This document shows positions 17,580-26,112 of a stretch of DNA of 64,000 nucleotides, piece after piece. The stretch is from Flavobacteriales bacterium (lineage in GTDB: Bacteria; Bacteroidota; Bacteroidia; Flavobacteriales_F; PHOS-HE28), in assembly GCA_016710015.1 (NCBI GenBank), contig JADJLR010000001.1, forward strand, positions 124,001-188,000. The letters are read 5' to 3'. The notes beneath the pieces were generated by a model. The model did not search any database, was not told the DNA's origin, and saw nothing but the letters and a program-made list of their open reading frames with translations. The position numbers and the translations under genes were made by a program. The stretch's first letter is position 1, and each line of letters starts with the position of its first letter.

Positions 17580-19307
17580 ATGAAGCGCAGTCCCCGCTCC
17601 GCCGACCTGCTGGAATTGGTCATGGGCCTCGCCATCGTTGGATTGGTGCTCTTCATCGGCTCGTTCCTGCGCCTGCGTGCAGACCTCACCAACGAAGAGC
17701 GCTACACACTCACGCCGGCCACGAGGACCATGTTGGAAGAACTTCCGGACGTGGTGTACGTGAAGGTCTACCTCACCGGTGAATTGCCTGCGGACCTGCT
17801 CCGTTTCTCCCGGTCCATCGAGGACCTGTTGGATGAGATGCACGTGATCCAACCGGAGAAGTTGGAATATAGCTTCATCGACCCCAGCGCCAGTGAGGAT
17901 GAGCAAACGCGCAAAGAGACCTACGATGCCTTGCAGAAGGACGGTCTCTCCTACAGCAGTATCCGAATGCGCGACAAAGGGTCGTTCAGCGAGCGCATCG
18001 TATTCCCAGGGGCATTGGTCACCTTCCGTGGCAAGACCGTGCCGGTGCAATTGCTGAAGACCCAAATGCGCACGCCGGACGCGGACATCGTGAACCGGTC
18101 CATCAACAACTTGGAGTACGAATTGGCCAGTGCCTTTCGACAAGCGACCACGAAGGACAAGGCCAAGGTGGCCATCTTGGAAGGACACGGTGAATTGGGC
18201 GAATTGGAGGTGATGGACATCTCGAAGGCGTTGGAGGAAACCTATAGCGTTTCGCGTGTCCGGATCGATGAAAAGATCGATGCGTTGAGCCACAAGGTGG
18301 AAGGTGTCTCGTACCGGGTAAATGACTTCGATGCGCTGATCATCGCTAAGCCGGATAGTGCGTTCCCTACCCGGGACAAGTACGTGATCGACCAGTTCAT
18401 CCTCAACGGCGGCAAGGTGCTTTGGCTGTTGGATGCGATGAATGCCAATTTGGATAGCCTGCGCAAGAACCAGTTCTCCATCGCCGTACCGAATGATCTG
18501 GGCGTGGATGACATGCTGTTCAACTACGGAGTCCGCATCAACAAGGACTTGGTGTTGGACCGGAGTTGCGCCTTCATCGAATTGTACACCCAACCGTACG
18601 GGAACCAGCGCAAATTGGAACGCTTTCCGTGGTATTGGGAACCGGTGCTGATCCCGGAAAGCACCCACCCCATCGTCAGCAACATCGACCCCGTACATCT
18701 GCGTTTCACCAGTAGTATGGACACTACGGGAAGTGAAGGCATTCGGAAGACCATCTTGCTCACCAGCAGTCCGGCGTCGTTGGCGCAACGCAGCCCGGTC
18801 CGCATCAGTTTGAATGTGGTGGAAATGCCGCCGCCCTTCGACCGCCAAAGCACACCTTACATGCCCATGGCGGTGCTCTTGGAAGGTGAATTCACCTCCG
18901 CCTTCATCGACATACTCCCGAAAGAGTTCACGAGTGACCCGACCGTGGCCTACCGCGAACATGGCAAACGCACCGCCCAGATCATCGTGAGCGATGGCGA
19001 TGTGATCGGCAACCGGATCGACACCGACAAGGGCATGTACTACACCCTCGGTTTCGACCGCTACGCCAATGCGAAGATCTATGGCAACCGCGAGTTCTTG
19101 ATCAACTCCATGAACTACTTGCTGGACGACCAGAGTTTGATCAGCATCCGGTCCCGGGCGATCACCTTGCGGCAATTGGACCCCGTGCGCACGGTTGCTG
19201 ACCGCAGTTGGTGGCAGGTGATGAATACCGTGTTGCCCGTCGCGTTGGCCGTGATCCTGGGCTTGATCTACCAATACTTCCGTCGCCGTAAAGCCACACG
19301 CCCATGA
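17580..19307 (+). CDS. gldG: Gliding motility ABC transporter substrate-binding-like protein GldG
   Basis: The 575-residue product has an N-terminal membrane helix (LLELVMGLAIVGLVLFIGSFL), the motif RADLTNEERYTLTPATRTML shared by the ABC_transp_aux family, a long extracytoplasmic region with KVAILEGHGELGE, and a C-terminal membrane helix followed by YFRRRKATRP. This is the GldG layout. It partners with GldF, encoded immediately upstream, and probably lies in the inner membrane with a large periplasmic domain. The next gene overlaps by four bases. Confidence 0.9.
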   Translation: MKRSPRSADLLELVMGLAIVGLVLFIGSFLRLRADLTNEERYTLTPATRTMLEELPDVVYVKVYLTGELPADLLRFSRSIEDLLDEMHVIQPEKLEYSFIDPSASEDEQTRKETYDALQKDGLSYSSIRMRDKGSFSERIVFPGALVTFRGKTVPVQLLKTQMRTPDADIVNRSINNLEYELASAFRQATTKDKAKVAILEGHGELGELEVMDISKALEETYSVSRVRIDEKIDALSHKVEGVSYRVNDFDALIIAKPDSAFPTRDKYVIDQFILNGGKVLWLLDAMNANLDSLRKNQFSIAVPNDLGVDDMLFNYGVRINKDLVLDRSCAFIELYTQPYGNQRKLERFPWYWEPVLIPESTHPIVSNIDPVHLRFTSSMDTTGSEGIRKTILLTSSPASLAQRSPVRISLNVVEMPPPFDRQSTPYMPMAVLLEGEFTSAFIDILPKEFTSDPTVAYREHGKRTAQIIVSDGDVIGNRIDTDKGMYYTLGFDRYANAKIYGNREFLINSMNYLLDDQSLISIRSRAITLRQLDPVRTVADRSWWQVMNTVLPVALAVILGLIYQYFRRRKATRP

Positions 19308-20314
19308 ACCGTCGGATCCTTCTGTTTGTCGTGCTGCTCGTTCTTGGTGGTATAGCGTGGTGGCTTTCGTCCAACAGCGGCCCCACCACGTTGGATCGCC
19401 CGCTCAGCGATTTCGCGGTACCGGATACCAGCCGGGTGAGTCGCATTTTCATCGCCGACCGGAAAGGCGCTACCATCGACCTGAAGCGCACAGCGAACGG
19501 ATGGACACTGAACGATACCTACAAGGCGAAACCTGCGGATGTGAACATGCTGCTCCGCACCTTCAAGCGTGTGGAAGTAAAGAGTCCGGTTCCGAAGTCG
19601 GCCGAGGCCACTGCGCTGCGGGTGATGGGTGCATCGGCCAAGAAGGTGGAGATCTATGAAGGGGGCGATGTACCCAGCAAGATCTGGATCGTGGGCCACG
19701 GCACGCAGGACCACTTCGGTACGTACATGTTGTTGGAAAAGCCAGGAGAGGGTCGCTCGAACACGCCCTTCATCTGCGGCATGGGCGGCTTCACAGGCAT
19801 CTTGGGTACGCGGTTCCACACCAAGTTGGATGAATGGAGAAGCACGGAACTGTATCGGTTCCGCGATTTCCGCGATCTCGCTGAGGTGAAATTGGAGACC
19901 CCCTTAGCTCCGGCCAATTCGTACACCGTTCGACAGAATGCAGATGGCCTGATCTCGCTCTTCGACTACCAAGGGCGTCCATACGCCTTCGATACGGTGT
20001 TGGTTACCGGCGCTATCCTACCCTTGCAGGAGATCAACTTCGAAGCTGTCCTTCGACCAGGCCCCTTCAAGCGCGATTCCATCCTGAACAGCACGCCCAA
20101 CCACATTTTGACCCTCACGCACAGGGATGGGAAGGTGGAGCAGGCGCAGTTCTGGTACCAACCGTACAAGGGCGAAGAGCCTGCCTTCGGCCAACCGAGG
20201 CCCTTGTTCGACCCTATCCGGATGGATGCCTTGGTGGAAGACACCTTGTTGGTAGTGATCCAGCGCCCGGCATTGGAACGCGTCCTACAGCCCATTAGCG
20301 GTTTCAGCCGTTGA
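19304..20314 (+). CDS. DUF4340 domain protein
   Basis: The 336-residue product begins with one membrane helix (ILLFVVLLVLGGIAWWL) followed by an extracytoplasmic DUF4340 region: LDRPLSDFAVPDTSRVSRI, then KRTANGWTLNDTYKAKPADV and a second similar unit in the C-terminal half. DUF4340 proteins are commonly encoded next to GldG-like ABC auxiliary proteins, and this gene overlaps gldG by an ATGA. It is therefore likely a third partner of the GldFG complex. The biochemical role is unknown. Confidence 0.82.
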   Translation: MNRRILLFVVLLVLGGIAWWLSSNSGPTTLDRPLSDFAVPDTSRVSRIFIADRKGATIDLKRTANGWTLNDTYKAKPADVNMLLRTFKRVEVKSPVPKSAEATALRVMGASAKKVEIYEGGDVPSKIWIVGHGTQDHFGTYMLLEKPGEGRSNTPFICGMGGFTGILGTRFHTKLDEWRSTELYRFRDFRDLAEVKLETPLAPANSYTVRQNADGLISLFDYQGRPYAFDTVLVTGAILPLQEINFEAVLRPGPFKRDSILNSTPNHILTLTHRDGKVEQAQFWYQPYKGEEPAFGQPRPLFDPIRMDALVEDTLLVVIQRPALERVLQPISGFSR

Positions 20315-20327
20315 TCATGGACCCACT

Positions 20328-20356
20328 TGTGGATAAAGGGTGCATCCTGTTGATAA
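20328..20356 (+). promoter_or_regulatory. Two DnaA-box-like sites upstream of dnaN
   Basis: TGTGGATAA at 20328-20336 is the exact complement of the DnaA box TTATCCACA. TGTTGATAA at 20348-20356 differs by one base and lies 20 bases away in the same orientation, about two helical turns. They sit 67-95 bases upstream of the dnaN start. They could regulate dnaN through DnaA or be part of a replication origin; no AT-rich unwinding region is obvious beside them. Confidence 0.5.
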
Positions 20357-20385
20357 GTGGACCGAAGCCCGGTGGGGTGCCCGGC

Positions 20386-20393
20386 TAACTTTG
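20386..20393 (+). promoter_or_regulatory. Candidate -7 box of dnaN
   Basis: TAACTTTG matches the Bacteroidota TAnnTTTG consensus and lies 29 bases before the dnaN ATG. A clear -33 TTTG is not seen at 19 bases upstream, so the call rests on the -7 element alone. Confidence 0.4.
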
Positions 20394-20422
20394 CCCGACT
20401 TCAAAAACGACTTACAGCCCCG

Positions 20423-21544
20423 ATGAAATTCATCGTATCAAGCACCGCCCTTCTCAAGCAATTGCAACTGCTCCAAGGGGTGCTCGCCAACAGCAACACG
20501 CTCCCGATCCTGGACAACTTCCTGTTCGACATCGAAGGCAAGCAGTTGACCGTGACCGCAAGTGACCTGGAAACCACCATTACGGCCACATTGCCAGTGG
20601 AAGCCAAGGACAAAGGCAGCGTGGCCATACCAGCCCGGCTCCTGCTGGACACGTTGAAGGCCTTTCCGGAGCAGCCGCTCACCTTCAGCATAGACGGCAA
20701 GCATTTCGGTGTGGAGATCAACAGCGACCAAGGGAAATACAAGATGACCGGCTTCAACGGCACGGAATTCCCCCGCAGCCCGGTCTTGGAGGATGCCACG
20801 AAGCTGACCATGCCGGCCGGCACACTGGCCACGGCGATCAACAAGACCATATTCGCCACCGGCAACGATGACCTGCGTCCGGTGATGAGTGGGATCTTCT
20901 TCGAATTGACACCCGAGGATGTCCGGTTCGTAGCCACCGATGCGCACAAACTGGTCCGCTACAAACGCACCGACCTACAAGCCCCCAAGTCCGCTTCCTT
21001 CATTGTCCCCAAGAAGCCACTGAACCTGCTGAAGAACACCTTGGCTGGTACGAATGCCGAGGTCACCATCGAATTCAACGAGAACAACGCAGCGTTCCGC
21101 TTCGACAACACCTTGCTCGTTTGCCGCTTGATCGACGGAAAATACCCGAACTACGAGGCGGTGATCCCCAAGACGAACCCGAACAAACTCACCATCGATC
21201 GGCAGACCTTCTTGAGTTCGATCCGCCGCGTGGCCATCTTCGCGAACAAGACCACGCATCAGGTGCGCTTGCACATCAACGGCAGCCAGTTGGCCATCAG
21301 CGCCGAGGACTTGGACTACGCCAACGAGGCGAACGAGAAACTGACCTGTTCCTATGAAGGGGAAGAGATCACCATCGGATTCAACTCCCGTTTCCTCATG
21401 GACATGCTGAACAACATCAGCACCGAGTACGTGATCCTAGAGATGAGCGCTCCGAATCGTGCAGGTATTCTGCTGCCGGGCGAAGCCGGTGAGGTGGGTG
21501 AAGATGTGCTGATGTTAGTGATGCCAGTGATGTTGAACAATTGA
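20423..21544 (+). CDS. dnaN: DNA polymerase III sliding clamp (beta subunit) DnaN
   Basis: DnaN is the ring-shaped processivity clamp of the replicase. The 373-residue product starts MKFIVSSTALLKQLQLLQGVL and has the clamp hallmarks SNTLPILDNFLFDIEGKQL, TASDLETTI, a second-domain FVATDAHKLVRYK segment and a C-terminus ending LVMPVMLNN. The length (366-375 in most bacteria) is normal. The ATG at 20423 is the family start; the upstream frame is spurious. It is preceded by DnaA-box-like sites and by the gldFG-DUF4340 genes rather than by dnaA. Confidence 0.96.
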   Translation: MKFIVSSTALLKQLQLLQGVLANSNTLPILDNFLFDIEGKQLTVTASDLETTITATLPVEAKDKGSVAIPARLLLDTLKAFPEQPLTFSIDGKHFGVEINSDQGKYKMTGFNGTEFPRSPVLEDATKLTMPAGTLATAINKTIFATGNDDLRPVMSGIFFELTPEDVRFVATDAHKLVRYKRTDLQAPKSASFIVPKKPLNLLKNTLAGTNAEVTIEFNENNAAFRFDNTLLVCRLIDGKYPNYEAVIPKTNPNKLTIDRQTFLSSIRRVAIFANKTTHQVRLHINGSQLAISAEDLDYANEANEKLTCSYEGEEITIGFNSRFLMDMLNNISTEYVILEMSAPNRAGILLPGEAGEVGEDVLMLVMPVMLNN

Positions 21545-21573
21545 TCCGGCACGGGGTTGGTATACTCTTGAAG

Positions 21574-22020
21574 ATGAACAAGCTAAGCTATACCCCCATC
21601 GCCCTCGTTCTGATCTTGACGATGAGCGCATCCAAGTGCAACGACAAGACCGCCGAAGCGGCCGGAGGTGTGGATAAGATCGGGACCATCTTGGACAGCA
21701 AGTGGATCCTACAGACGGTGAAAGGCAATACCGTGACCATGCCCGACGGTATCGAAATGCCCTGGTTGAAACTCAGTGCTGAGGGCAATGGTCTGGAGGG
21801 TTTTGGAGGTTGCAACCAATTGATGGGGAGTTTCGAGCTAGAGGGAGACCGTATTTCCTTTCCTGGCCTAGGGAGTACGAAGAAGTTCTGTGAGGCCACC
21901 ATGCCTGTGGAGAACACTTTCAAGAGCGCCCTGAACAATACCGACGGATTCAAGGCGGATGGCGACCTATTGAAGCTCTTGTCCCAAGGCTCCGAGGTGG
22001 CGACATTCAAGTCCGAATGA
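21574..22020 (+). CDS. META/HslJ domain protein, exported
   Basis: The 148-residue product has a hydrophobic N-terminus followed by MSASKCNDK; the Cys could be lipidated although Lys at -1 is atypical. The body matches the META (HslJ-like) fold: ILDSKWILQTVKGNTV, then GFGGCNQLMGSFELEGDRISF and FCEATMPVENTFKSAL. GCN and the T-K-x-F-C motif are typical. These domains occur in heat-stress and envelope lipoproteins of unknown biochemical function. The start at 21574 gives a signal sequence; a longer frame overlaps dnaN. Confidence 0.8.
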   Translation: MNKLSYTPIALVLILTMSASKCNDKTAEAAGGVDKIGTILDSKWILQTVKGNTVTMPDGIEMPWLKLSAEGNGLEGFGGCNQLMGSFELEGDRISFPGLGSTKKFCEATMPVENTFKSALNNTDGFKADGDLLKLLSQGSEVATFKSE

Positions 22021-22045
22021 ACGAACATCACAGGTAAGGCCCGGC

Positions 22046-22807
22046 TCACCTTTCCGGTGGACGGGGCTTTTCCATTCCGGGCACGTTCACAGTCCACGTA
22101 TCTGTACTGTGCCATGGCTCGGGGCTGGGTTCGGGGCTTGGAGGCTGTGGTCCATCCCCTTCTTCATCGGTCGGCTCCTGGTCCTCCTCCCATACGATCG
22201 GCCGCGGATCACGCACAGCAGAGGGCACGTTGCGGTAGAGGAAGGCCATGGCCACACCGGCGACCGCCCCCCAGAAATGGCTCTCCCAACTGATCCTTGG
22301 AAAGATCGGAAACATGCCCCAGAGGAGGCTACCATACAGAAATACCACCAACAGGGACAGGCCCATGAGCGTGCGTTGCTTCCGGAGAAGTCCGCTGGTG
22401 AAGAGGAAGGCGGCCAGCCCATACACCACGCCACTGGCACCGATGTGGTAACTGGTGCGCGCACTCAACCACACCCAAAAGCCACTTACGATCCACGACC
22501 CAAAAGCCACCGGCAAAGCGACGCGCGGAAAGAAATAGTACAAAGCCCAGCCTAGTACCAGTAGGGGAACCGAGTTGTTGAGCAGGTGCTCGAGATCGCC
22601 ATGCAGGAACGGCGAAAGCACGATCCCGCGCAACCCGACAAAGGACCTTGGTACGATCCCGAAACGGAACAGATCCAGTTCCAGGCCGACATCCAAGAAA
22701 TACACACACCACAGAATGACCACGAGGATAGCTGCAGGTACCAAAGCGATCGCAGATCGATTCCGGGTCTGTGGCAACGGCGGTGTCGGCGTAACGTTCA
22801 CTTCCAT
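22046..22807 (-). CDS. Rhomboid family intramembrane serine protease
   Basis: The 253-residue protein has six hydrophobic segments and the rhomboid catalytic set: HGDLEHLLNN in helix 2 (Asn77/Asn78 oxyanion region), HIGASGVVYG with nucleophile Ser125, and SHFWGAVAG with catalytic His177. The C-terminal 45 residues are proline- and glutamate-rich and probably cytoplasmic. Rhomboids cleave transmembrane helices of other proteins; the substrate is unknown. It is convergent with the META gene; a GC-rich imperfect hairpin near 22036-22072 may terminate both. Confidence 0.9.
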   Translation of the reverse strand: MEVNVTPTPPLPQTRNRSAIALVPAAILVVILWCVYFLDVGLELDLFRFGIVPRSFVGLRGIVLSPFLHGDLEHLLNNSVPLLVLGWALYYFFPRVALPVAFGSWIVSGFWVWLSARTSYHIGASGVVYGLAAFLFTSGLLRKQRTLMGLSLLVVFLYGSLLWGMFPIFPRISWESHFWGAVAGVAMAFLYRNVPSAVRDPRPIVWEEDQEPTDEEGDGPQPPSPEPSPEPWHSTDTWTVNVPGMEKPRPPER

Positions 22808-22882
22808 GGGCTGTTCTGGGCAAAGACCGAACCCACTTGTGGCACGGCCATTGTGTCAGGCAAGGTTGACTACCTTTCACCC

Positions 22883-23338
22883 ATGGAAATGAAGACTACC
22901 GTGATCCTCGTGCTGATCACTGCCGTTGTAGGCTGTTTCGCCAAACAGGCGGACCACCTCACTGAAAAAGCGGATGTTGTGCAAGTGCAAGAATTGAAAC
23001 CGCCTAGTGAACTCGCATTGATGATGCGTTCCATGGCGGCCCACGCCGATAGTGTGAAGGCACGCATCGCTCGGAATGCGGACCTCCCGCCCAACCCGAA
23101 GAAATTCCGCGGCTTGCTGACCGCCACCCCCACCGAGGGCATGCACATCGACCCGATCACCTTTCCCACTTTCGGCAAGGACTATTTGAGCAAATTGGGC
23201 AACCTCTACAAAGTGAAGAAGGGAGAGCGGACCAAGGCCTACAACGCTTTGGTGCAGAGTTGCGCCAACTGCCACGGCACACATTGTCCTGGACCGCTGA
23301 TGCGGATCAAGAAGATGTACGCTGGTTCGGTGGAGTGA
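22883..23338 (+). CDS. Haem-binding lipoprotein with one CxxCH motif
   Basis: The 151-residue product begins with a lipoprotein signal ending AVVGC (Cys18) and has one haem c site, Cys127-Ala-Asn-Cys130-His131, near the C-terminus. A single C-terminal CxxCH with few flanking cytochrome features (a candidate Met ligand is Met139 or Met144) suggests a small cytochrome c-like or haem-linked envelope protein. The segment LPPNPKKFRGLLTATPTEG is not recognised. Electron partners are not encoded nearby. The start at 22883 is used; a second ATG at 22889 is equally possible. Confidence 0.68.
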   Translation: MEMKTTVILVLITAVVGCFAKQADHLTEKADVVQVQELKPPSELALMMRSMAAHADSVKARIARNADLPPNPKKFRGLLTATPTEGMHIDPITFPTFGKDYLSKLGNLYKVKKGERTKAYNALVQSCANCHGTHCPGPLMRIKKMYAGSVE

Positions 23339-23357
23339 TCCCGGAGGCATTGAATAC

Positions 23358-24131
23358 ATGGGACTGAAGGACGAACCGTTCTTGGAGCAGGCACCTCGCG
23401 CCAATGGCGTGTACCTGCTCTCCGACCCAACGCCCTTCGAGGCATTGTTTGCGCGGGTACGTGCAGCGGAAATGCGGATCCGCACAGATGCGGAGCTTGC
23501 GCTCATTCCCGATGGCACCGGGCTTTGGAATGCGGATGAATGGCGTTTACGGGCGCGTGGTGCCGATCGATTGCTCCATGCCTTAAGGCCATTCACATCA
23601 GGTGCGCGGCTCATCGAAGTCGGATGTGGCAACGGCTGGTTGGCCAACAAGCTGCACAACGCCGGATTCGATGTCCTCGGGATCGATACTTCCACCGAAG
23701 AACTAGAGCAGGCGGTTCGGGTGTTCGGAGACGGTCCAGTATTCGCGCGTGCGGATCCATTTGATGTGGATCTGCCCGCACACGGGTTCGACGTGGTCGT
23801 CTTCGCTGCGAGTTTCCACCATTTCATGGACGCAGCACGGACCATTGAGCGAGCCAAGACCTTCCTGCGACCCGGAGGGGAGATCCATATTCTGGACTCG
23901 ATACTCCACCCGTCCACGACCGAAGTCGAAAAGGCCATGGAACGCGGCCGACTTCACTATACCGACTTGGGCTTCCCCGAAATGGCGGAGCATTGCCACG
24001 CGCATACCCTTCGATCCCTTCAAGAGCTTGGGGCTCACATCCGATCCACGCCATCGGGCATGGATCGCACGTTGCGGCGCTTCGGTCGGGAAGCATCGCC
24101 TTTCAGCCACGTGGTGCTGCACCGTCAATAG
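23358..24131 (+). CDS. Class I SAM-dependent methyltransferase
   Basis: The 257-residue product has motif I LIEVGCGNGWLA, acidic motif II VLGIDTS, FDVVVFAASFHHF (motif IV-like) and RPGGEIHILDS (motif V/VI-like), the Rossmann-type methyltransferase core. There is an N-terminal extension of about 85 residues containing LWNADEWRLRARGADRLL. The substrate is unknown; the layout resembles small-molecule or glycan methyltransferases more than rRNA enzymes. Its 3' end overlaps the convergent exonuclease gene by seven bases. Confidence 0.85.
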   Translation: MGLKDEPFLEQAPRANGVYLLSDPTPFEALFARVRAAEMRIRTDAELALIPDGTGLWNADEWRLRARGADRLLHALRPFTSGARLIEVGCGNGWLANKLHNAGFDVLGIDTSTEELEQAVRVFGDGPVFARADPFDVDLPAHGFDVVVFAASFHHFMDAARTIERAKTFLRPGGEIHILDSILHPSTTEVEKAMERGRLHYTDLGFPEMAEHCHAHTLRSLQELGAHIRSTPSGMDRTLRRFGREASPFSHVVLHRQ

Positions 24132-24733
24132 GCACTCGCCACTGTGACCTTGCCACCCGGTGTACGATGGCCTCCGGGGTAGAAGGCCCCGACGTTCACC
24201 TTCGCATCGAGCAAGAATTGGGTGATGTCGAACGATGGACGTTGATCCGCAGCACGCAGCACCAACTCGGCAGTCGCCTCCGCATCGTTCCCGGCGCGGT
24301 GGTGCTTCAACGGAATGCCGTGCATGTCGCACATCGGCTTCAGTCCGTACGATGCCCTACCCGGCCAAACCTTGCGCGCCATGCTCACGCTACAGAAATA
24401 CTGGAAGGTCGGGTGGCCGATGTTGTGCGCAGCCAATGTGCTGCGTAACACACTCATATCGAAGGCCGCATTGTGGGCCACAACGGTTGCACCATCCAGC
24501 AGAGTCGCCACTTCGTCCCAGATCCCAACCCAGCGCGGTGCTTCGGCCACATCGCTCGGACGGATCCCATGCACAGCCACATTCCATGGGCTGAAGTAGG
24601 GCCACTGACGTGGTTTGATCAACCAGTTTCGGACCTCGCGCACTACACCACCACGGACCACAGCTATGCCCAATTCACATGGGCTGTCCGCCTGTGGCGT
24701 GGCGGTTTCGAAGTCGAGGGCGAGGAACTCCAT
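24125..24733 (-). CDS. DEDDh 3'-5' exonuclease (DnaQ-like)
   Basis: The 202-residue product contains the DEDDh exonuclease motifs: LALDFETA (Asp and Glu of motif I), ATVVAHNAAFDMSVL (motif II) and HRAGNDAEATAEL (motif III with His and Asp). It resembles DNA polymerase III epsilon and stand-alone DnaQ-like nucleases; without a polymerase-binding tail its role is probably repair or RNA/DNA trimming. The start at 24733 opens directly into MEFLALDFET. A TACCTTCG box (24744-24751, minus strand) lies 10 bases upstream. Confidence 0.85.
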   Translation of the reverse strand: MEFLALDFETATPQADSPCELGIAVVRGGVVREVRNWLIKPRQWPYFSPWNVAVHGIRPSDVAEAPRWVGIWDEVATLLDGATVVAHNAAFDMSVLRSTLAAHNIGHPTFQYFCSVSMARKVWPGRASYGLKPMCDMHGIPLKHHRAGNDAEATAELVLRAADQRPSFDITQFLLDAKVNVGAFYPGGHRTPGGKVTVASAY

Positions 24734-24788
24734 TCGTGCTGGACGAAGGTATGCACCCCGCCTGGATCGATCCATTCTTCATGATCCA

Positions 24789-24829
24789 GTGGCCGGATAT
24801 TCGCCATGACGTGGCGAATATCCGGCCAC
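24789..24829. repeat. Perfect 18-bp inverted repeat upstream of the AAA/DUF4143 gene
   Basis: The left arm at 24789-24806 (GTGGCCGGATATTCGCCA) is exactly complementary to the right arm at 24812-24829, with a five-base loop TGACG. It lies in the 137-base gap between the divergent exonuclease and AAA ATPase genes, 41 bases before the ATPase ATG. A related palindrome lies just after the ATPase stop, in inverted orientation. There is no T-run, so it is not a classic terminator. Confidence 0.9.
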
Positions 24830-24870
24830 CTCGTAGCGCATTTCCGAAGCGAACCTGCTATCTTCGTAAC

Positions 24871-26106
24871 ATGGAACTCCAGCGGAACATGCGGCACGCG
24901 GTAGACCTTGCACTGAAGGACACCCCCGTGGTACTGGTGAATGGCGCACGGCAGACCGGTAAGACCACCATGGTGAAAGCCATTGCAAAAGCACGCGGCG
25001 GCAACTACGTCACCTTGGATGACCACCCCACCCTCGAAGCGGCTTTGAACGACCCGCCAGCCTTCATCCAAGGGCTGGGAAAAATGGCCGTGATCGACGA
25101 AGTGCAGAACGCACCGAACATCTTCCGCGCCATCAAGGCCTCGGTGGATCGTGACCGTAAGCCCGGTCGTTTCTTGCTCACGGGAAGTGCCAACGTGCTG
25201 GCACTTCCCAAACTCGGCGACTCGCTGGCCGGTCGCATGGAGATCCTCGCTCTTCATCCCTTTGCACAGGATGAACTCGCCGCGCGCAAGAGCGGATTCA
25301 TCGACAAGGTGCTCGCCGCCCGCCCCAACTTCCCCGCTCCTACCGTGATCGACCGTAAGCACCTCGCCGCTTTGGTCAACGCAGGTGGCTATCCTGAAGC
25401 GATGAGTCGGAAGGATGGCAAGCGTCGGAGCGCGTGGTACAACGCCTACATCACGAGCATTCTGCAACGAGACGTGCGCGACATCAGCAACATCACCGGC
25501 CTTACGGACCTGCCCCGTTTGCTCCAAGCCCTCGCCTTGCGCAGCAGCGGACTCCTCAACTTGGCCGATCTCTCCCGGACCTTGGACATTCCGCACAGCA
25601 CACTGCGTCGGTATATGGTCCTGCTAGAGGCCACTTTCCTGAGCACACCACTGAATGCGTGGAGCACACACCGGGGCAAACGGCTCGTGAAGGCACCCAA
25701 ATTGCACTTGGCCGACAGCGGTTTTGCGGCACACCTCGCGGGCATTGGAAGCCCGGGGCAACTGGCGAACGCTCATGTCTTCGGCTCCCTGCTGGAGACT
25801 TTCGTGGTGAATGAACTGCGCAAGATCTCGGGTTGGAGCAAGGCCAGAGTAAGCCTGTACCACTACCGCACCGAAGGCGGTCGCGAAGTGGACATCGTTC
25901 TGGAGGATGCCCAAGGACGCATCGTAGGCATCGAAGTGAAAGCGGCCATGGCCGTTGGAAGCAATGACATCAGTGGTCTGAAGGACCTGCGTGATGCCGC
26001 AGGAAGCAAGTGGCGACGCGGCATTCTGCTGCATCCAGGACTTAACATCACACCCTTCGCTAAGGACATCCATGCGGTGCCCATGAGTGCACTTTGGGAA
26101 TGGTAG
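24871..26106 (+). CDS. AAA ATPase with DUF4143 domain
   Basis: The 411-residue product has a Walker A motif GARQTGKTT (residues 25-33, Lys31), Walker B MAVIDEVQ (Asp76, Glu77), a sensor FLLTGSANV, the DUF4143 helical region (YITSILQRDVRDISNITG, then a winged-helix-like LSRTLDIPHSTLRRYM) and a C-terminal nuclease-like element EVDIVLED followed by IVGIEVKAA, a degenerate or active PD-(D/E)xK pattern. The start at 24871 is the usual family start and lies four bases after a TATCTTCG box. Proteins of this family are widespread, often strain-variable, and of unknown function. It is bracketed by two related palindromes. Confidence 0.9.
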   Translation: MELQRNMRHAVDLALKDTPVVLVNGARQTGKTTMVKAIAKARGGNYVTLDDHPTLEAALNDPPAFIQGLGKMAVIDEVQNAPNIFRAIKASVDRDRKPGRFLLTGSANVLALPKLGDSLAGRMEILALHPFAQDELAARKSGFIDKVLAARPNFPAPTVIDRKHLAALVNAGGYPEAMSRKDGKRRSAWYNAYITSILQRDVRDISNITGLTDLPRLLQALALRSSGLLNLADLSRTLDIPHSTLRRYMVLLEATFLSTPLNAWSTHRGKRLVKAPKLHLADSGFAAHLAGIGSPGQLANAHVFGSLLETFVVNELRKISGWSKARVSLYHYRTEGGREVDIVLEDAQGRIVGIEVKAAMAVGSNDISGLKDLRDAAGSKWRRGILLHPGLNITPFAKDIHAVPMSALWEW

Positions 26107-26112
26107 GTGGTG

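Noticed and set aside
17544..19274. 576-codon minus-strand frame opposite gldG
   Set aside because: It mirrors the real gldG, is rich in His, Val, Asp and Gln as typical for antisense of GC-rich genes, and has no recognisable domain.
22036..22072. Rho-independent terminator between the META and rhomboid genes
   Set aside because: The GC-rich hairpin has several bulges and overlaps the rhomboid coding end; it is mentioned with that gene but is not firm enough to list.
24789..24829. Intrinsic terminator between exonuclease and ATPase genes
   Set aside because: The stem is perfect, but no T-run follows on either strand, and both flanking genes point away from it, so there is no transcript to end here.
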